64,000 nt of DNA from Athripsodes cinereus (GCA_947579605.1 OX388325.1:8241572-8305571); one strand, 5' to 3'. Shown: positions 42,088 through 52,747, counted from the first letter of the stretch. Notes: generated by a model not told the origin, from the sequence alone. Numbers and translations: made by a program.

Positions 42088-42188
42088 ATTTGCCCCGAAT
42101 CTGAATGTTACATGTACTCATTTGCGTTTAGTGCCTTATATGGAGATACCATCGTGTTAGTTTACATATGGCTACTTAACTATGTACT

Positions 42189-42437
42189 GGACGACCGGTG
42201 TGGCGTGGAGGCTAACGCACTTTGAGTCACTAGGTCCCGGGTTCGATTCCCGGCCAGGGCAAAATGAAGAATGACCTTTTTCAGATTGTCCTGGGTCTAG
42301 GTGTTACATGTATATGTGTGTAGTGCATTGTATATATGTGTATCGTCGCGTTAGTACCCATAATACAAGATTCACATCTTAGTTTGGGACTAGCTCGGTC
42401 TGTGTAAATTGTCTATACATGTTATGTTATGTTACTT
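42189..42437 (+). mobile_element. SINE-A, full length with tRNA-like head
   Basis: GGACGACCGGTGTGGCGTGG head, B-box GGGTTCGATTCCCGG at 42239-42253, then AATGAAGAATGACCTTTTTC, GTATCGTCGCGTTAGTACCC, TTTGGGACTAGCTCGGTCTG and the tail ATGTTATGTTATG. It starts directly after the interrupted SINE-A copy. Confidence 0.85.
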
Positions 42438-42439
42438 AT

Positions 42440-43080
42440 ATCTCTTTCCATCTGCATTTGTAATGGGCAGTCTTGGATATAACTTCTTGATTTTTATTAC
42501 TAGGTATTATGATTACAATAGGACAGTATTAGTAATGGGAGACAATATTGCATACTACAATATAGAGAAGAATGGGAATTCTATTTTTTTTACATATTAC
42601 ATGTTTCATTGACATTTGATAGCGACGTATCATTAGCGAGGAATCAATCATCCATCACAAGCAGGGTGGCGGGCTTATTACCATAGTTTAACCTATACTT
42701 ATATCATCATTAATTTGTTTAATATACAATTATTATTTTATTTAGAAAATAATTGTGTTTCAATGTATTTTATTGTTTTATAAGGGTAATAATTGTTCGC
42801 GTAGTGCAATTAATCATATTATTATCATGTAAATGTAAAATAAAATTATATAATTTTATGCTACACCCTCTTTATCAATACACCGTTGATATGACGTCAC
42901 TGAATATCAAAGTCTAATAAGAGTTCGTTCATAATATGTACCTACATAATTGACGTTAGAACAAAGGCCCATGTGCCATTATGGTGTTTTGAAATATTGC
43001 AAGTTTTCAATTATATCTCCTTCAATGTTATTTAAATTATATGACCAATTAATTGAACATTGATATTACTTATTTACAAA
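42440..43080. other. Nothing recognised
   Basis: AT-rich, no landmarks. Confidence 0.4.
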
Positions 43081-43141
43081 TATACCTACATATATACTAG
43101 TTGACCCTGCAAACGTTGTTTTGCCATATACAAATACATAC

Positions 43142-43235
43142 ATACATACCATCACGCCGCTACCCTTGCGGGGTAGGCAGAAAGGATCGAGCGCCACTTC
43201 CTTCTATCCTTGCATACATCTTTCGCTTCCGTCAC
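43142..43235 (-). pseudogene. RTE 3' end, minus strand
   Basis: (ATAC)n then CATCACGCCGCTACCCTTGC, GGGGTAGGCAGAAAGGATCG, AGCGCCACTTCC is the reverse of an RTE …Y-P-…-A-stop end with its simple tail. Confidence 0.6.
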
Positions 43236-43408
43236 TCAAATATCGCTATTAAAAAATAGGGGTTGATGGTAGAAAGGTGAAAATTTAAGAATGTATGTAT
43301 TTTTTAATGCCTCACCAAAAAAAAATTAAAATTAAAATATTTTTGTCCAAAAAATAAATAAAAAAAACGGGTTGGACCACCCTTAACTTTTAGGGGTACG
43401 AAAAATGG

Positions 43409-43853
43409 GTCTAGGAAAATTCACCGACAACAATTTGCCGACGGACAATTTACCGACAACAATTTACCGAGAGGACAAATTACCGAGAGGATAATTCACC
43501 GACAGGATAATTCATCGACGTACATTTCACCGACAGACAATTTGCCGACAAATACGAATAATATAATTCTGGCGTGGTCGGAAGTTCTTTTTTTAAAAAA
43601 GACAGATTGTTTCTTGTAGTGGGTGTTTAAATATGTTGTTACACAAATACATAAACAATAAAATACAACATTACAAAACGTGATTATATTGTTTTGTATT
43701 TGTCGGCAAATTGTCTGTCGGTGAAATGTACGTCGATGAATTATCCTGTCGGTGAATTATCCTCTCGGTAATTTGTCCTCTCGGTGAATTGTTGTCGGTG
43801 AATTGTCCGTCGGCAAATTGTTGTCGGTAAATTATCCGGCTCCCATCAATAGA
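43409..43853. mobile_element. Foldback element with tandem-unit arms
   Basis: The left arm (to ~43555) and right arm (from ~43700) are inverted copies, each built of degenerate ~14-bp units such as CCGACAACAATTTG, CCGAGAGGATAATT and CCGACAGGATAATT. The ~145-bp centre (TTCTGGCGTGGTCGGAAG and following) is unrelated. The outer ends read GGGTCTAGGAAAATTCACCG and, reversed, GGGAGCCGGATAATTTACCG. AAT lies at both edges. Long arms made of short repeats are typical of foldback elements such as those of Drosophila. Confidence 0.75.
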
Positions 43854-43979
43854 TGTTGGCCGATTCTCCGACCTACCCGATATGCAAACAAAATTTCAAC
43901 AAAATCGGTCCAGCCGTTTCGGAGAAGTATGATAACAAACACCGTGACACGAGAATTTTATATATTAGGTACATATTTT

Positions 43980-44399
43980 CACACAGTCAAATATTGAAAC
44001 TAAACTCCCAATAAAATTAATATCGCACCTTCCAATAAAAAAGAGAAAATAAGGGCAACGTATCAATATACATATCTTCATGAAAAATTTCATGGACATA
44101 GACAAAATATCTATATTTGCCAATTTAAATTTTTTTTTGATGTTTTTTTTATCAATTTATTCATTTCAAAATTAGTGAATTATCCAATACTTTGATGTTG
44201 TTTTAATAATAATTCGTTTAACATTGATCTTTTTTGAAAACTTTAACATCTCTGGTAAATGTAGGATCTTTGATGGTCCACATATTAAATATATATTTTC
44301 TTAACACATTCAGTAATTGTCTGTTTGATCCTGTAACTATTATAAAAACAAAAATAAATAAAAATCATGATATATCATTTCTACATTATCTGAAAAACG
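43980..44399. other. Nothing recognised
   Basis: AT-rich, no landmarks. Confidence 0.4.
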
Positions 44400-44478
44400 G
44401 GACCAAGGATCTATGGGTGCTTGTCCTAGACGCAGCCTCATTCAGCATAAAGAGGCCTATATCCAGCAGCGGATAACA
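44400..44478 (+). pseudogene. LINE 3' end scrap
   Basis: GACGCAGCCTCATTCAGCAT, AAAGAGGCCTATATCCAGCA, GCGGATAACAC resembles the RTE-group end in moths that encodes R-P-[IM]-S-S-S-G then stop. A weaker echo is GAAGAGGCCTAGATCCAACA at 50822. Confidence 0.5.
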
Positions 44479-44479
44479 C

Positions 44480-45140
44480 ACACGGGCTAAAGAATAAAAA
44501 TAAAATCTCGTACTGCTTATTTTAGCTACTATTATTTTTTTAAACACATAGTACAAATGTAAATTTTATAGTAATTTTATGCACTTAATAAAGATTTTTT
44601 TATTTAAATATTAAACTGTTACATTTAATAACGACATTAAGAATACATATTTACATATTTATCTACATAATATTATTTATTTCTTAGTAAAATAGAAATG
44701 CTTGTATAGTGAAAAGGAGTGACAAATAAAATTAATGTTGGTATCTTTCAACTGCATATAATATTTCTCCAGACTCTGTAATACAAGAGATACCTCGATC
44801 CTGGCTGGGTATATCAGCATACAAGCATATAGGTACCTACCAGAAACGTTCACTGAGGAAAATACTCACATCGAATCATTGGTACAGATTGGTACAGGTA
44901 CATCGATCAGATTAGGACCAGAGATAGTACAAACGATTCGTTAGTATAAATCTGTAATATTAACTTTTCGCAAACAACTCATTGGTAAATTTACCAATTT
45001 AAACAGTGTAGTACTAAATTTCTTAGTATTCACGTTCCAAAATTGAATATCAAGACAATAATTGACATTTCCTGTTTCAATCCATGGATAATTGTTGTTT
45101 AAATTTGAGCATATTAATTTTTTTCACTTATAAGACATTT
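44480..45140. other. Nothing recognised
   Basis: AT-rich, no landmarks. Confidence 0.4.
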
Positions 45141-45450
45141 AGTATTGATTTTCAGGGATGACGTACCCGTCCTGAATGTTAATTTGCAATGGCACAGAGA
45201 ATAAAATCTGTGCTCTCATCAATATAACCAAATTATTGTATAACTGATAATTTTATAATACCAACAATGTACAGCAAAGAATAAAAATATATGTATATAT
45301 ATTGTACAATTATATATCCATGTGTATTAACCCCATCACACAATCTTCTACAAGTGGAGTAGAAAAATCAAAATCCTTCCACAAGTGGAGTAGGAAAATC
45401 AAAATCCTTCGACCTGCAAACTAACTGAAAGGATGACTTACAAAATCGTC
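45141..45450. mobile_element. RTR pieces with a 33-bp local duplication
   Basis: Sense: GATGACGTACCCGTCCTGAA. Antisense: CCCCATCACACAATCTTCTA. The phrase CACAAGTGGAGTAGGAAAA then TCAAAATCCTTC-type sequence is duplicated at 45349 and 45382. Confidence 0.45.
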
Positions 45451-45552
45451 AATCATGTGTTCCAAAATATTTGAATCTAGATCTAAATATGAATGACATA
45501 ATATCTCTGAACATTAATTTCCATATCACGTCTAGATATTTATGATTTTCTA

Positions 45553-46050
45553 TTCATTTCCGTGGAGCACCCGGCAAAGAATTGGTATCCCACTCTTTTC
45601 CATAAGTTTTCGAGCGTCATGTAAAACGCAAGAGCTCGAAGAAATAAATAAAATTTACATCTTAAATTGGGCGATGAGGTTTGCCTCCCATCCTTGTGAA
45701 TGTCTTAATTTTTTTATTGGCTCGTAGAGGACAGCAGCATGTTTTGAGAATGCGCAATGATAGTTGGCCAAAAAGAGCACTGTTCTTCCGTACGCAACGG
45801 TTCCGTCAGCCCGGGCGTCCCTCTTTCACAATACACCGTTCCTATGACAACGAAATCAGATCGCAGGGAATGTCGTGGAAAAAGGTTACGCAATTTGCAC
45901 AGAGACGCTCTGCATGGAGGAGGCTGTTTTCTGCCCTGTGCTACCGAGAGGAGCGTCGAGGGCGATGATGATGAGAGGACAATTTGCATGTATATTGCAC
46001 GCGGCTAGTCTGCTGGCTACCTCACTTGTGGGATATGTTGTGATGGTATA
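45553..46050 (+). mobile_element. RTR copy, sense, full length, split by a LINE fragment
   Basis: TTTCCGTGGAGCACCCGGCA, AAGTTTTCGAGCGTCATGTA, GGGCGATGAGGTTTGCCTCC, then AGAGGACA at 45726. After the insertion it continues AGAGGACAATTTGCATG (45974), CTGGCTACCTCACTTGTGGG and ATATGTTGTGATGGTATAG. Confidence 0.85.
45734..45973 (+). pseudogene. LINE family G C-terminal fragment with 8-bp TSD
   Basis: AGAGGACA at 45726-45733 and 45974-45981 is the target duplication. The frame encodes V-L-R-M-R-N-D-S-W-P-K-R-A-L-F-F, then Q-P-G-R-P-S-F-T, then G-M-S-W-K-K-V-T-Q-F-A-Q, then R-R-S-A-W-R-R-L, a tail typical of RTE-group ORF2, up to a stop at 45966-45968. The 3' tail is (GAT)n. No RT motifs remain. It has the cleanest boundaries of the four family G copies. 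Confidence 0.85.
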
Positions 46051-46059
46051 GTAGGTACC

Positions 46060-46285
46060 TAGAAGTAGGTAGTAGAATATGGAGCGAATAAGTACGAATT
46101 TTTACATTACTTTGAAAGAACCAAGTTGACGTTATGGTTTACGATGATGGTAAGAATATTCTTATGACCACATGACGTCATTCTCACTAAATTGAAACTG
46201 GAACGTAGAACTCATACTAAGCCGTATGTTAATTAGCTACATTCATTAAACCCACTAGGTTCCCCACTTATGAATAGTGCAGGAA
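46060..46285. other. Nothing recognised
   Basis: No landmark. Confidence 0.35.
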
Positions 46286-46289
46286 TAAT

Positions 46290-46400
46290 AAAACTATTCC
46301 GTGGAGTCGTCGGCAAAGGTCTCCCATTTTTTTCTCTAAGTTTTTGAATCTACTGTAAAAGAGAGATGTTCGTAAAACGTTACCTAAATTGGGTTAGTTG
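46290..46400 (+). mobile_element. RTR 5' half, sense
   Basis: TATTCCGTGGAGTCGTCGGC, AAGTTTTTGAATCTACTGTA. Confidence 0.55.
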
Positions 46401-46639
46401 GAAGAAATCACACCTCTGCGATAAACTTGCCCTCTGTATGTTGATTCTTCTTGGGCAATTATTAGTCCCACATCGTGTGGTCTTCCTTTTTTTGTTTAGT
46501 TACGCCTGTATATTGATTATATGATTTAATTTGATTTGTATGTATTTTGTGAAAATTTGTTTGTAATCGATTTACAGTAAAAAATAAATATATATATATA
46601 TAAAATTAAAGACATTTAACATATATATTTCATTAGAGA

Positions 46640-46757
46640 TAAGATATTTGCCTCTTAGCCTGAATGTCATTTTTTTTATTTCCACACGTAAAGGACAACT
46701 TGCTTATTTATACATGCACTGGTTACCCCACTTGTGGGATAAACCGTGACGATATGA
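46640..46757 (+). mobile_element. RTR 3' half, sense
   Basis: TTGCCTCTTAGCCTGAATGT, GGTTACCCCACTTGTGGGAT, AAACCGTGACGATATGA. Confidence 0.6.
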
Positions 46758-46769
46758 ATGAATATGAAA

Positions 46770-47610
46770 ATTTGTTTCATAATGAAATTAAGAACTTACC
46801 TTAGTAAAAAAATCCTTACATCCTCTACTTAGCGACGATTGTTATACGGAAAAAAATCACAAGAATGTTCATAAAACGTCTAAACACATTCACAAATACT
46901 CAAATGATAATAAAAAAAATCACAAAATTGTCAAATATATATTTATATTTTAAAATAATCACTAATTATTTTATTCTGGCAACAAAATCCACACGTTCCA
47001 AATTTAAAATCACACAGAACACGTTCTTTTTTTTCAAATTCAAAATCCTTTCAGAGAACTGCAACTTTAGAAGAAACGTGAATTTTTATTTTTTAACACC
47101 GAACACTTCAATTGTTTTTTTCGGTTCCCGATTGTTTTCTTATTATATTATATTTAATTTTATGACTCCACACGTGCTCCCGCTATCAAATTTCGATCGT
47201 AAATGTAGTTTTTTCGTACCTGAGTATGTGTTCCATACATAAATGTATGAATTTTGAATTACACATACGCGACCGCATATATGTGTTACCTGCGACATAT
47301 ATCCCTCTCATTTAATTTAGTTATATTGACTGGTAGTGCAAACAGGATAGAGATACCGGCTCCGTTTACAATAGAACAGATGTTTCGAACCAATTAAAAT
47401 ATATTTCGAACATTAAATTGTTCGATTTTTAAAAATATGCCTATTTATAAGTATCTTTTTTTCTTGCTAATTCGACATTAGTGACAAAGAGTTAGGTTTA
47501 TAAACTATCTTTTTTAGTTTTTTTTTTATGTAGGTACATTGCTTACAAGGTACCTATATTAAATTAAATGCAATCAACATACACAGAGAGAGCTTTCAAT
47601 TTACTTAATG
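46770..47610. other. No credible gene
   Basis: A 125-codon plus-strand frame (46865-47242) is F/N/I-rich with no domain; probably chance in AT-rich DNA. Confidence 0.45.
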
Positions 47611-47619
47611 AATATTCTA

Positions 47620-47800
47620 TGGCAGAGTTCCCGGGAAAAAATAGGCCTCCTGCTCTTTTCCAAGTGCCCCTTAATAGAGAGATATTTGTAAAATATTAGG
47701 TACTTGACATCTTCAGTTTAGCTCTTCTGATGAGTTACGGCATCCATCCTGAATCTATTATTTTTTTATAGACCTAAAGAAGACGCTTGCATGTTAATAA
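47620..47800 (+). mobile_element. RTR copy, sense, 3' end missing
   Basis: GGCAGAGTTCCCGGGAAAAA, TTTAGCTCTTCTGATGAGTT, AGAAGACGCTTGCATG. It runs into the CR1-like scrap. Confidence 0.5.
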
Positions 47801-47895
47801 CTACGTTCAGGAGCAAGTTGAAGACATCCCTCTTCCAATATAGTTTCCCGCGCCTTTGAGATGGATACTCCATTAAACGACACCGAAAAAATCAT
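47801..47895 (+). pseudogene. CR1-like LINE 3' end
   Basis: Encodes T-T-F-R-S-K-L-K-T-S-L-F-Q then stop, followed by GAGATGGATACTCCATTAAA and CGACACCGAAAAAATCATCC, as in 25490-25570. Confidence 0.75.
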
Positions 47896-47924
47896 CCAAA
47901 ATACAATACAATATGCATATTTCA

Positions 47925-48115
47925 CAAGTGGAATAGCCAGCGGACCAATTGCTAGTAATAAATTTAACAGATAATCATCTTTGTGGTCATAAATAAGACA
48001 TTCAGAGTAAGTGGCATGCCTCATCGCTGAATTGCATATAATATGTTTATTGTCTTATACGTGAGGTTTTACGAATGCTTGCTTTTACAGAACACTGGAA
48101 AACTTACAAAAAATA
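47925..48115 (-). mobile_element. RTR copy, antisense
   Basis: CACAAGTGGAATAGCCAGCG, GACATTCAGAGTAAGTGGCA, CCTCATCGCTGAATTGCATA, GCTTTTACAGAACACTGGAA. Confidence 0.65.
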
Positions 48116-48119
48116 GTAG

Positions 48120-48479
48120 CCGTGGTATTAGTATCAATAGTAGGATATTATTAAAATTGACCTTGAGCGCTCAAAATAATTTGTTGTCGACATCTGCTTC
48201 TTTAAACTTGAGGATTCGTATTGAGAACAATGTGTGTTCTTATTTTGAATAAATACAATAATAATAACATTCTTTTTTTCAAATATCTACGTCTGTCTCT
48301 GTCCGATACATGTACAACAATTGAGGCTTTCTCACTCGCACTCATTGTGTGAAGGCGTTCCACCAAGCTTGTATAACTAGTCCTGCCGTTAAAAACAGCT
48401 GTAGAACATAGAGCGAATAAAATACTATAGAAGCGGCATAAAAATAAAAATTTAGGTAATGTTTCTTTTATATTATTTA
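48120..48479. other. Nothing recognised
   Basis: No clear landmark. Confidence 0.35.
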
Positions 48480-48625
48480 TAAATACATATGCCTACATCT
48501 TCAATTCGACAGTGATTTGGTATTCTATCAACCATAATGAATGACTTATCATTTAAGGCTCAAAAAGGACGACTCGTTTGTTACGCAGTTAATTAGTACC
48601 CCACTTCTATGGTTTTCATGGTAAA
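48480..48625 (+). mobile_element. RTR fragment, sense, decayed
   Basis: CATCTTCAATTCGACAGTGA, TACCCCACTTCTATGG. Confidence 0.4.
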
Positions 48626-48629
48626 TCCA

Positions 48630-49284
48630 TAGATTTATATGTACTAAAGTAATATAATTCTATGGGTAAATCACGATTCTTTATTTGAATTTTTCTCATC
48701 CATTTTTGTGACGATTTTGGTGGTTCATTGACTCAATAAAGTCAATACAGCACTGATTGTCAAGAGGCAGAAATTACGATGTGACAGGTCCACCACTATA
48801 TTGACAGCTGTTAATAGAATGAAAAGTTTTTATTTGTGAACATCTTCTTCTCTTTCGAATATTCAGCGGACATCCGAGTAGGTTTTGTAGTAATCGATTC
48901 TATTTCTATTTTCCAATGCAACCAATTCTGCAAAATTCATCAGAAAAATGCAATCAAATTACTTAAAATAACGCAATACTAGTATTAATTATTATAAAAC
49001 AAAATTATATTTTTGCTATGCCGCATCCATAAATTATCTTATCAATGATCAAGACGTTCTGTATTTAAAATTGGCGGCAAAGCTATTTAAAAATGATACC
49101 ATAGTGAAAAAATAGTTCTGACAGCTGATCGTGAGGTAGATACTAATACTTAACGTAGCTATAGGTATAGTATTTTCTATAATAATTACGTTGGTACTTC
49201 ACACATACCTAATAAATATGAAATATTATAATTTTAACTTTCGTTTTCTATGACTATTAGTCATCACTGATAGGTATGAGATAA
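48630..49284. other. Nothing recognised
   Basis: AT-rich, no landmarks. Confidence 0.4.
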
Positions 49285-49402
49285 TATGAATGGAAATGAA
49301 TGAATGTTGTAGAAGTAAAAAGCGTATCCAAGGATAGGGATAAGTGGAGTTCGATCCTTTCTGTCTACCCTGCGAGGAAAGCGGCGTGATAGTATAATAT
49401 AA
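49285..49402 (+). pseudogene. RTE C-terminal scrap
   Basis: Encodes M-N-V-V-E-V-K-S-V-S-K-D-R-D-K-W then S-S-I-L-S-V-Y-P-A, matching the end of the RTE ORF, followed by GGCGTGATAGTATAATATAA. Confidence 0.75.
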
Positions 49403-49484
49403 TGTAGGAATGTAATTTAATAATATTATTATAATCATGATATTATAATCATGTAGGTACCTATACTATTCTACTACTACTATC

Positions 49485-49712
49485 CCATCACGGCATATCC
49501 CACAAGTGGGGTGGCTAGCCGCATGCAATAAACATGCAATCTGTCCTCACCGTGCCAACAAAAAATTAAGACATTCAGGAAGGGTGGCAGACCTCCTCGC
49601 GGAATTTAAGATGTATAATGTCTTCATTTTTAGAACACCTGCCTTTTACAGGACACTCGAAAATTTGCAGAAAAGAGTGGGAGACACATCTTAGCCAGAT
49701 GTCCATGGCATG
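49485..49712 (-). mobile_element. RTR copy, antisense, near full length
   Basis: CTACTACTATCCCATCACGG, CATATCCCACAAGTGGGGTG, GACATTCAGGAAGGGTGGCA, CTTTTACAGGACACTCGAAA, GAGTGGGAGAC. In sense orientation the tail is a TAGTAGTAG run like that of RTE. Confidence 0.8.
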
Positions 49713-49719
49713 ATATATT

Positions 49720-50199
49720 CTCCTCGGAATAATGTAACTATGCAACAATTTAAAGGTTTTGGCCTTAATTGTTAACCAAGTTAGAAATATGTTTTTGTTA
49801 TGATTATTCAAATGTTTAATGATCTGACTAGAGATATCGATTTCTTTAACGTGACAAGTTAAAAGAATATTGTAGCATGTTGTCGTCTGGCTATCGTAAG
49901 GTTATCATCTAGATCTAGGATCGCATTGGCCTTCAGCTGTAATGATCCTTATAAGAATCGTCTTATTGTCAGTAATAATAATACGTAAATTTTTACAAAT
50001 AGACGAAACTTGACGAACTGCCAAATCGGGCGAAACTTAACGAACTGACACAGAAGCGAGTGAAATTTGTTTTAAATGACACAGAAATGGATGACACTGA
50101 CACAGAAACAGGTTACACTTGGCACATGTGCACGTGTGACTTAGAATACCGGGAGAAAATCCTGAGTAACAGTTTGTGACATATTAAAAATAATAATAT
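49720..50199. other. Nothing recognised
   Basis: Short imperfect repeats (GACGAACTGCC, AACGAACTGAC, GACACAGAA) between 50000 and 50115. Confidence 0.35.
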
Positions 50200-50201
50200 A
50201 A

Positions 50202-50330
50202 CAAACACCGCGCTACCGCTAACGCGCGAACGGTTTGCATGTATTTTTGGCCAATAGTCACTTCGTGCGTCGAATGATCAAGATCAAGACTAGATTAAGA
50301 TCGTGTTTAGTTTTTTCAAGAGTAGCCCTG
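50202..50330. mobile_element. Harbinger-like MITE (family 1), copy E, left end missing
   Basis: ACACCGCGCTACCGCTAACG to AAGAGTAGCCCTG then CTG at 50331-50333. The left arm is absent. Confidence 0.75.
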
Positions 50331-50334
50331 CTGG

Positions 50335-50595
50335 ATTATGAATTAAAACTGCGGTTGCTATGTAAATACTTCTCTTCTTGATTCTCTGAGTTTGAAAGTC
50401 CTACTTTGTATCAGTAATGTCATCAAAATATTACAATTTTGATAATGCATGCCAACATAATAAAACAGTATTCAGTTACATTCCAAAATTTGATGTTATA
50501 CATTCACAATGGTATACCGTTGGTTTATTATTGTATTTAATAAACATTATTTTGTTATTATAATATTGTTATGCTGCCCGCATGTATCGCATTTT
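50335..50595. other. Nothing recognised
   Basis: AT-rich. Confidence 0.35.
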
Positions 50596-50599
50596 AATG

Positions 50600-50700
50600 A
50601 TGATTTCAAGTGGGGATCACGTGGATGCCCTGGGGAACACCTGAGCGGTGTACCCCAGGGATTACAAGTAGGACCGATGTTAGTTGTAAGCATTTTAACA
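50600..50700 (+). pseudogene. LINE RT motif B fragment
   Basis: Encodes H-L-S-G-V-P-Q-G-L-Q-V-G-P-M-L. The S-G-V-P-Q-G-x-x-x-G-P motif is the substrate-recognition helix of CR1/Jockey-type reverse transcriptases. Only ~30 codons survive. Unusual because it is an internal piece and not a 3' end. Confidence 0.65.
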
Positions 50701-50867
50701 AAAATTTCTATGTTGGCATATTATAGTGTTAATTATATTTAACAAATACATAAATCCAAATACTCTTTTATGGTTTCTGCGCAATAATACAGATGATGGG
50801 ACGTGTTGCTATGGAAAGTTTTGAAGAGGCCTAGATCCAACAATGGAGAGAAGAGGGCCAGCAGCAA

Positions 50868-51005
50868 GTAAGCATGTCAGTAAGATGCATACCAACCATC
50901 CTGATTGTTTTTACCTTTGATTGCACGGAGAAGATGTCTTGCATCTTTATTACATGCAGTAAGCTCACTGACCACACCATTTGTAGGTAATATTGTGGTG
51001 GAATG
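50868..51005 (+). mobile_element. RTR fragment, sense, decayed
   Basis: CATGTCAGTAAGATGCATAC, CAACCATCCTGATTG, TTACATGCAGTAAGCTCACT, TTTGTAGGTAATATTGTGGT. Confidence 0.5.
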
Positions 51006-51104
51006 AATGAATATTTTTAGGGTATAGTCATAGTAGGTTCATAATTCACTCGATGTCGGGTGCCTTGCCGAAAAAAAAAAAAAGTCATAGTAGGTAAATA
51101 ATAT

Positions 51105-51205
51105 ACCTACTACTACTACTACTATACCATCACGACATATCCCACAACTGGGGTAGCCAGCGGACCATCTGCACGTAATATACATGCAAACCGTCCTCTC
51201 ATAAT
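51105..51205 (-). mobile_element. RTR 3' half, antisense
   Basis: (CTA)n then TACCATCACGACATATCCCA, CAACTGGGGTAGCCAGCGGA, CATGCAAACCGTCCTCTC. Confidence 0.7.
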
Positions 51206-51209
51206 ATCA

Positions 51210-51862
51210 AATAAAAATAATAATAATATGTATTATTAATAGAAACATAATAAATATCTACCTTAATTTTTTCACACCTTGTTTGATGCCGTGCGTTTGT
51301 TGCGCGAATGATGTTATTATTAATGAACATGAAAATTACCTACAATTTATCATTTAAATTGGACAGTTATTAGTCAAAAATTATTTTACTTTACTTATAA
51401 AATATTCTATTTAACGATAGCGTGATGAAATTATCGTTGTCAGAAATTCCGAAGGTTTAATGAAATTATCAAGTTAAATGCAAACCAACTTACAAATAAA
51501 TAAATTTCTGTCTATGTGTATACCTATTTATGTGAGATCGTTATTATGTAAAAAATGGGTTAGACACCAATGCCTACACATTCTTTCATGGCAAAAATTA
51601 TTTGGATGCATAGCTTCGGGTATCCTGGACGGACTTGTCCAGAAATGCGAGAGTTTTTCAAAAGCCAGATTAAATAGAGAATTGCTTATTGCTGTCGAAT
51701 GTCAAAATCCGGACATTATCATACTTATGTTACTTTATCAGTGGTCTTGGAATAAAAGTCGGTTATTTTCTCTACCATGTTGTAAAAGTTGGCAGCAAAA
51801 ATCCACCATTTTTACTAGTAGGTAATGGATTAAAAAATGTGTTTGTTGCGCTATGTTGGAAC
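51210..51862. other. No gene recognised
   Basis: Two overlapping plus-strand frames (51478-51825, 51689-52075) have no domain I recognise. The second runs into a MITE. 51478-51860 is less AT-rich and could be an old element, as it continues after the MITE at 52369. Confidence 0.4.
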
Positions 51863-52368
51863 CAGGGATGTTGCGAATATTCGCATCCGCATCCGCAAAT
51901 GCGGAGCTTCCGCATGTATTTGGACATCTGCATCCGCATCCGCATCCGCAATAATCGATGCGGATGTTCATGCGGATGCGGATGTAAGACAATTTGCGAC
52001 AAGAAAGAAATGGGGCGGGGCCGCGAATGGCGCGTGCCGTTCGCACTTGACATTAACCAATGGGAACGAAAATAATGGTGACAAGATCCAACGCGTTTTT
52101 ATTTTTGCCGGTTTTTTTTTATTTTCTTGCAAATAACAAAAAAGAAAAAAATGTATCGCCAAAAAATCCATAATATTATTGTAGCAACAATTTCGTCACA
52201 TATTTGACAGTGGGGCCTACCAACTAAGATAGTTCCTACTTTTTTTCTATAACATCTTAAACATCCGCATCCGCATACGCATCCGCATCCGCGGATGTGA
52301 GCCTTTAAAAATCCGCATCCGCATTCACATCCGCGGATGTGTAAAAATCGACATCCACAACATCCCTG
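51863..52368. mobile_element. hAT-like MITE with GGATGC repeats and exact 8-bp TSD
   Basis: GTTGGAAC at 51855-51862 and 52369-52376. Ends CAGGGATGTTGCGAATAT and, reversed, CAGGGATGTTGTGGATGTC. Subterminal regions are arrays of CGCATC/GATGCG hexamers (51885-51985 and 52264-52345) in inverted arrangement. 8-bp TSD plus CAGGG start is the hAT pattern. No transposase; frames within it are shadows of the hexamer repeats. Confidence 0.9.
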
Positions 52369-52377
52369 GTTGGAACA

Positions 52378-52745
52378 ATCAAGTTTTTCTAAGTGTCTGC
52401 CTCCCCCCCCCAGCAAATATCCTGAGTAAGACTTTGATAGCGATTACAAAACAGAAACCCCAGGTTTAAAATGCCAGTATCTTATTAATTGATAATTATT
52501 TCAACGTTAACCAATTAGCAGTTTAAAGGTTAATAATTTTAATAGCGGTACACATTACTAAGACATTGCATTAAATACATTAATATGTATTAGTTTTCTG
52601 CAAAAGGTGCACGTTGCACGTTACATTATTGCAATAATTGGAGGTGCATGCCTAAGAATTATGTACGCGGGTAGGTGTTTTAGAGTTTTGACCTCATGCA
52701 TTGGTATGCACATCATTAAGATTCACTTTTAAAAAGACGGTTATT
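52378..52745. other. Nothing recognised
   Basis: A C run at 52405-52412; otherwise no landmark. Confidence 0.35.
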
Positions 52746-52747
52746 TG

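Larger units (their letters stand above)
41610..42182 (+). mobile_element. SINE-A copy split by an antisense SINE-B
   Basis: The head remnant (GACGGCCGGAGCCTAAACG, GAGATTGATTCTCAGAC, AGAGCAAAA) lies at 41616-41670. The body resumes at 42088 (GATTTGCCCCGAATCTGAAT, GTTACATGTACTCATTTGCG, ACCATCGTGTTAGTTTACAT). SINE-B lies between. Confidence 0.65.
43095..43975. mobile_element. Dispersed repeat hosting two insertions (Helitron-like end)
   Basis: The outer unit starts ACTAGTTGACCCTGCAAACG and ends GGTCCAGCCGTTTCGGAGAA, ACACCGTGACACGAGAATTT, TATATTAGG. Read on the minus strand it ends in CTAG-T, compatible with a Helitron 3' end. A reversed RTE end (43142-43235) and a foldback element (43409-43853) have inserted into it. 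Confidence 0.45.

Noticed and set aside
46865..47242. 125-codon ORF as a gene
   Set aside because: F/N/I/K-rich translation of AT-rich DNA without motif or supporting signals.
51689..52416. Several overlapping ORFs on both strands
   Set aside because: They are translations of the hexamer arrays in the hAT-like MITE.
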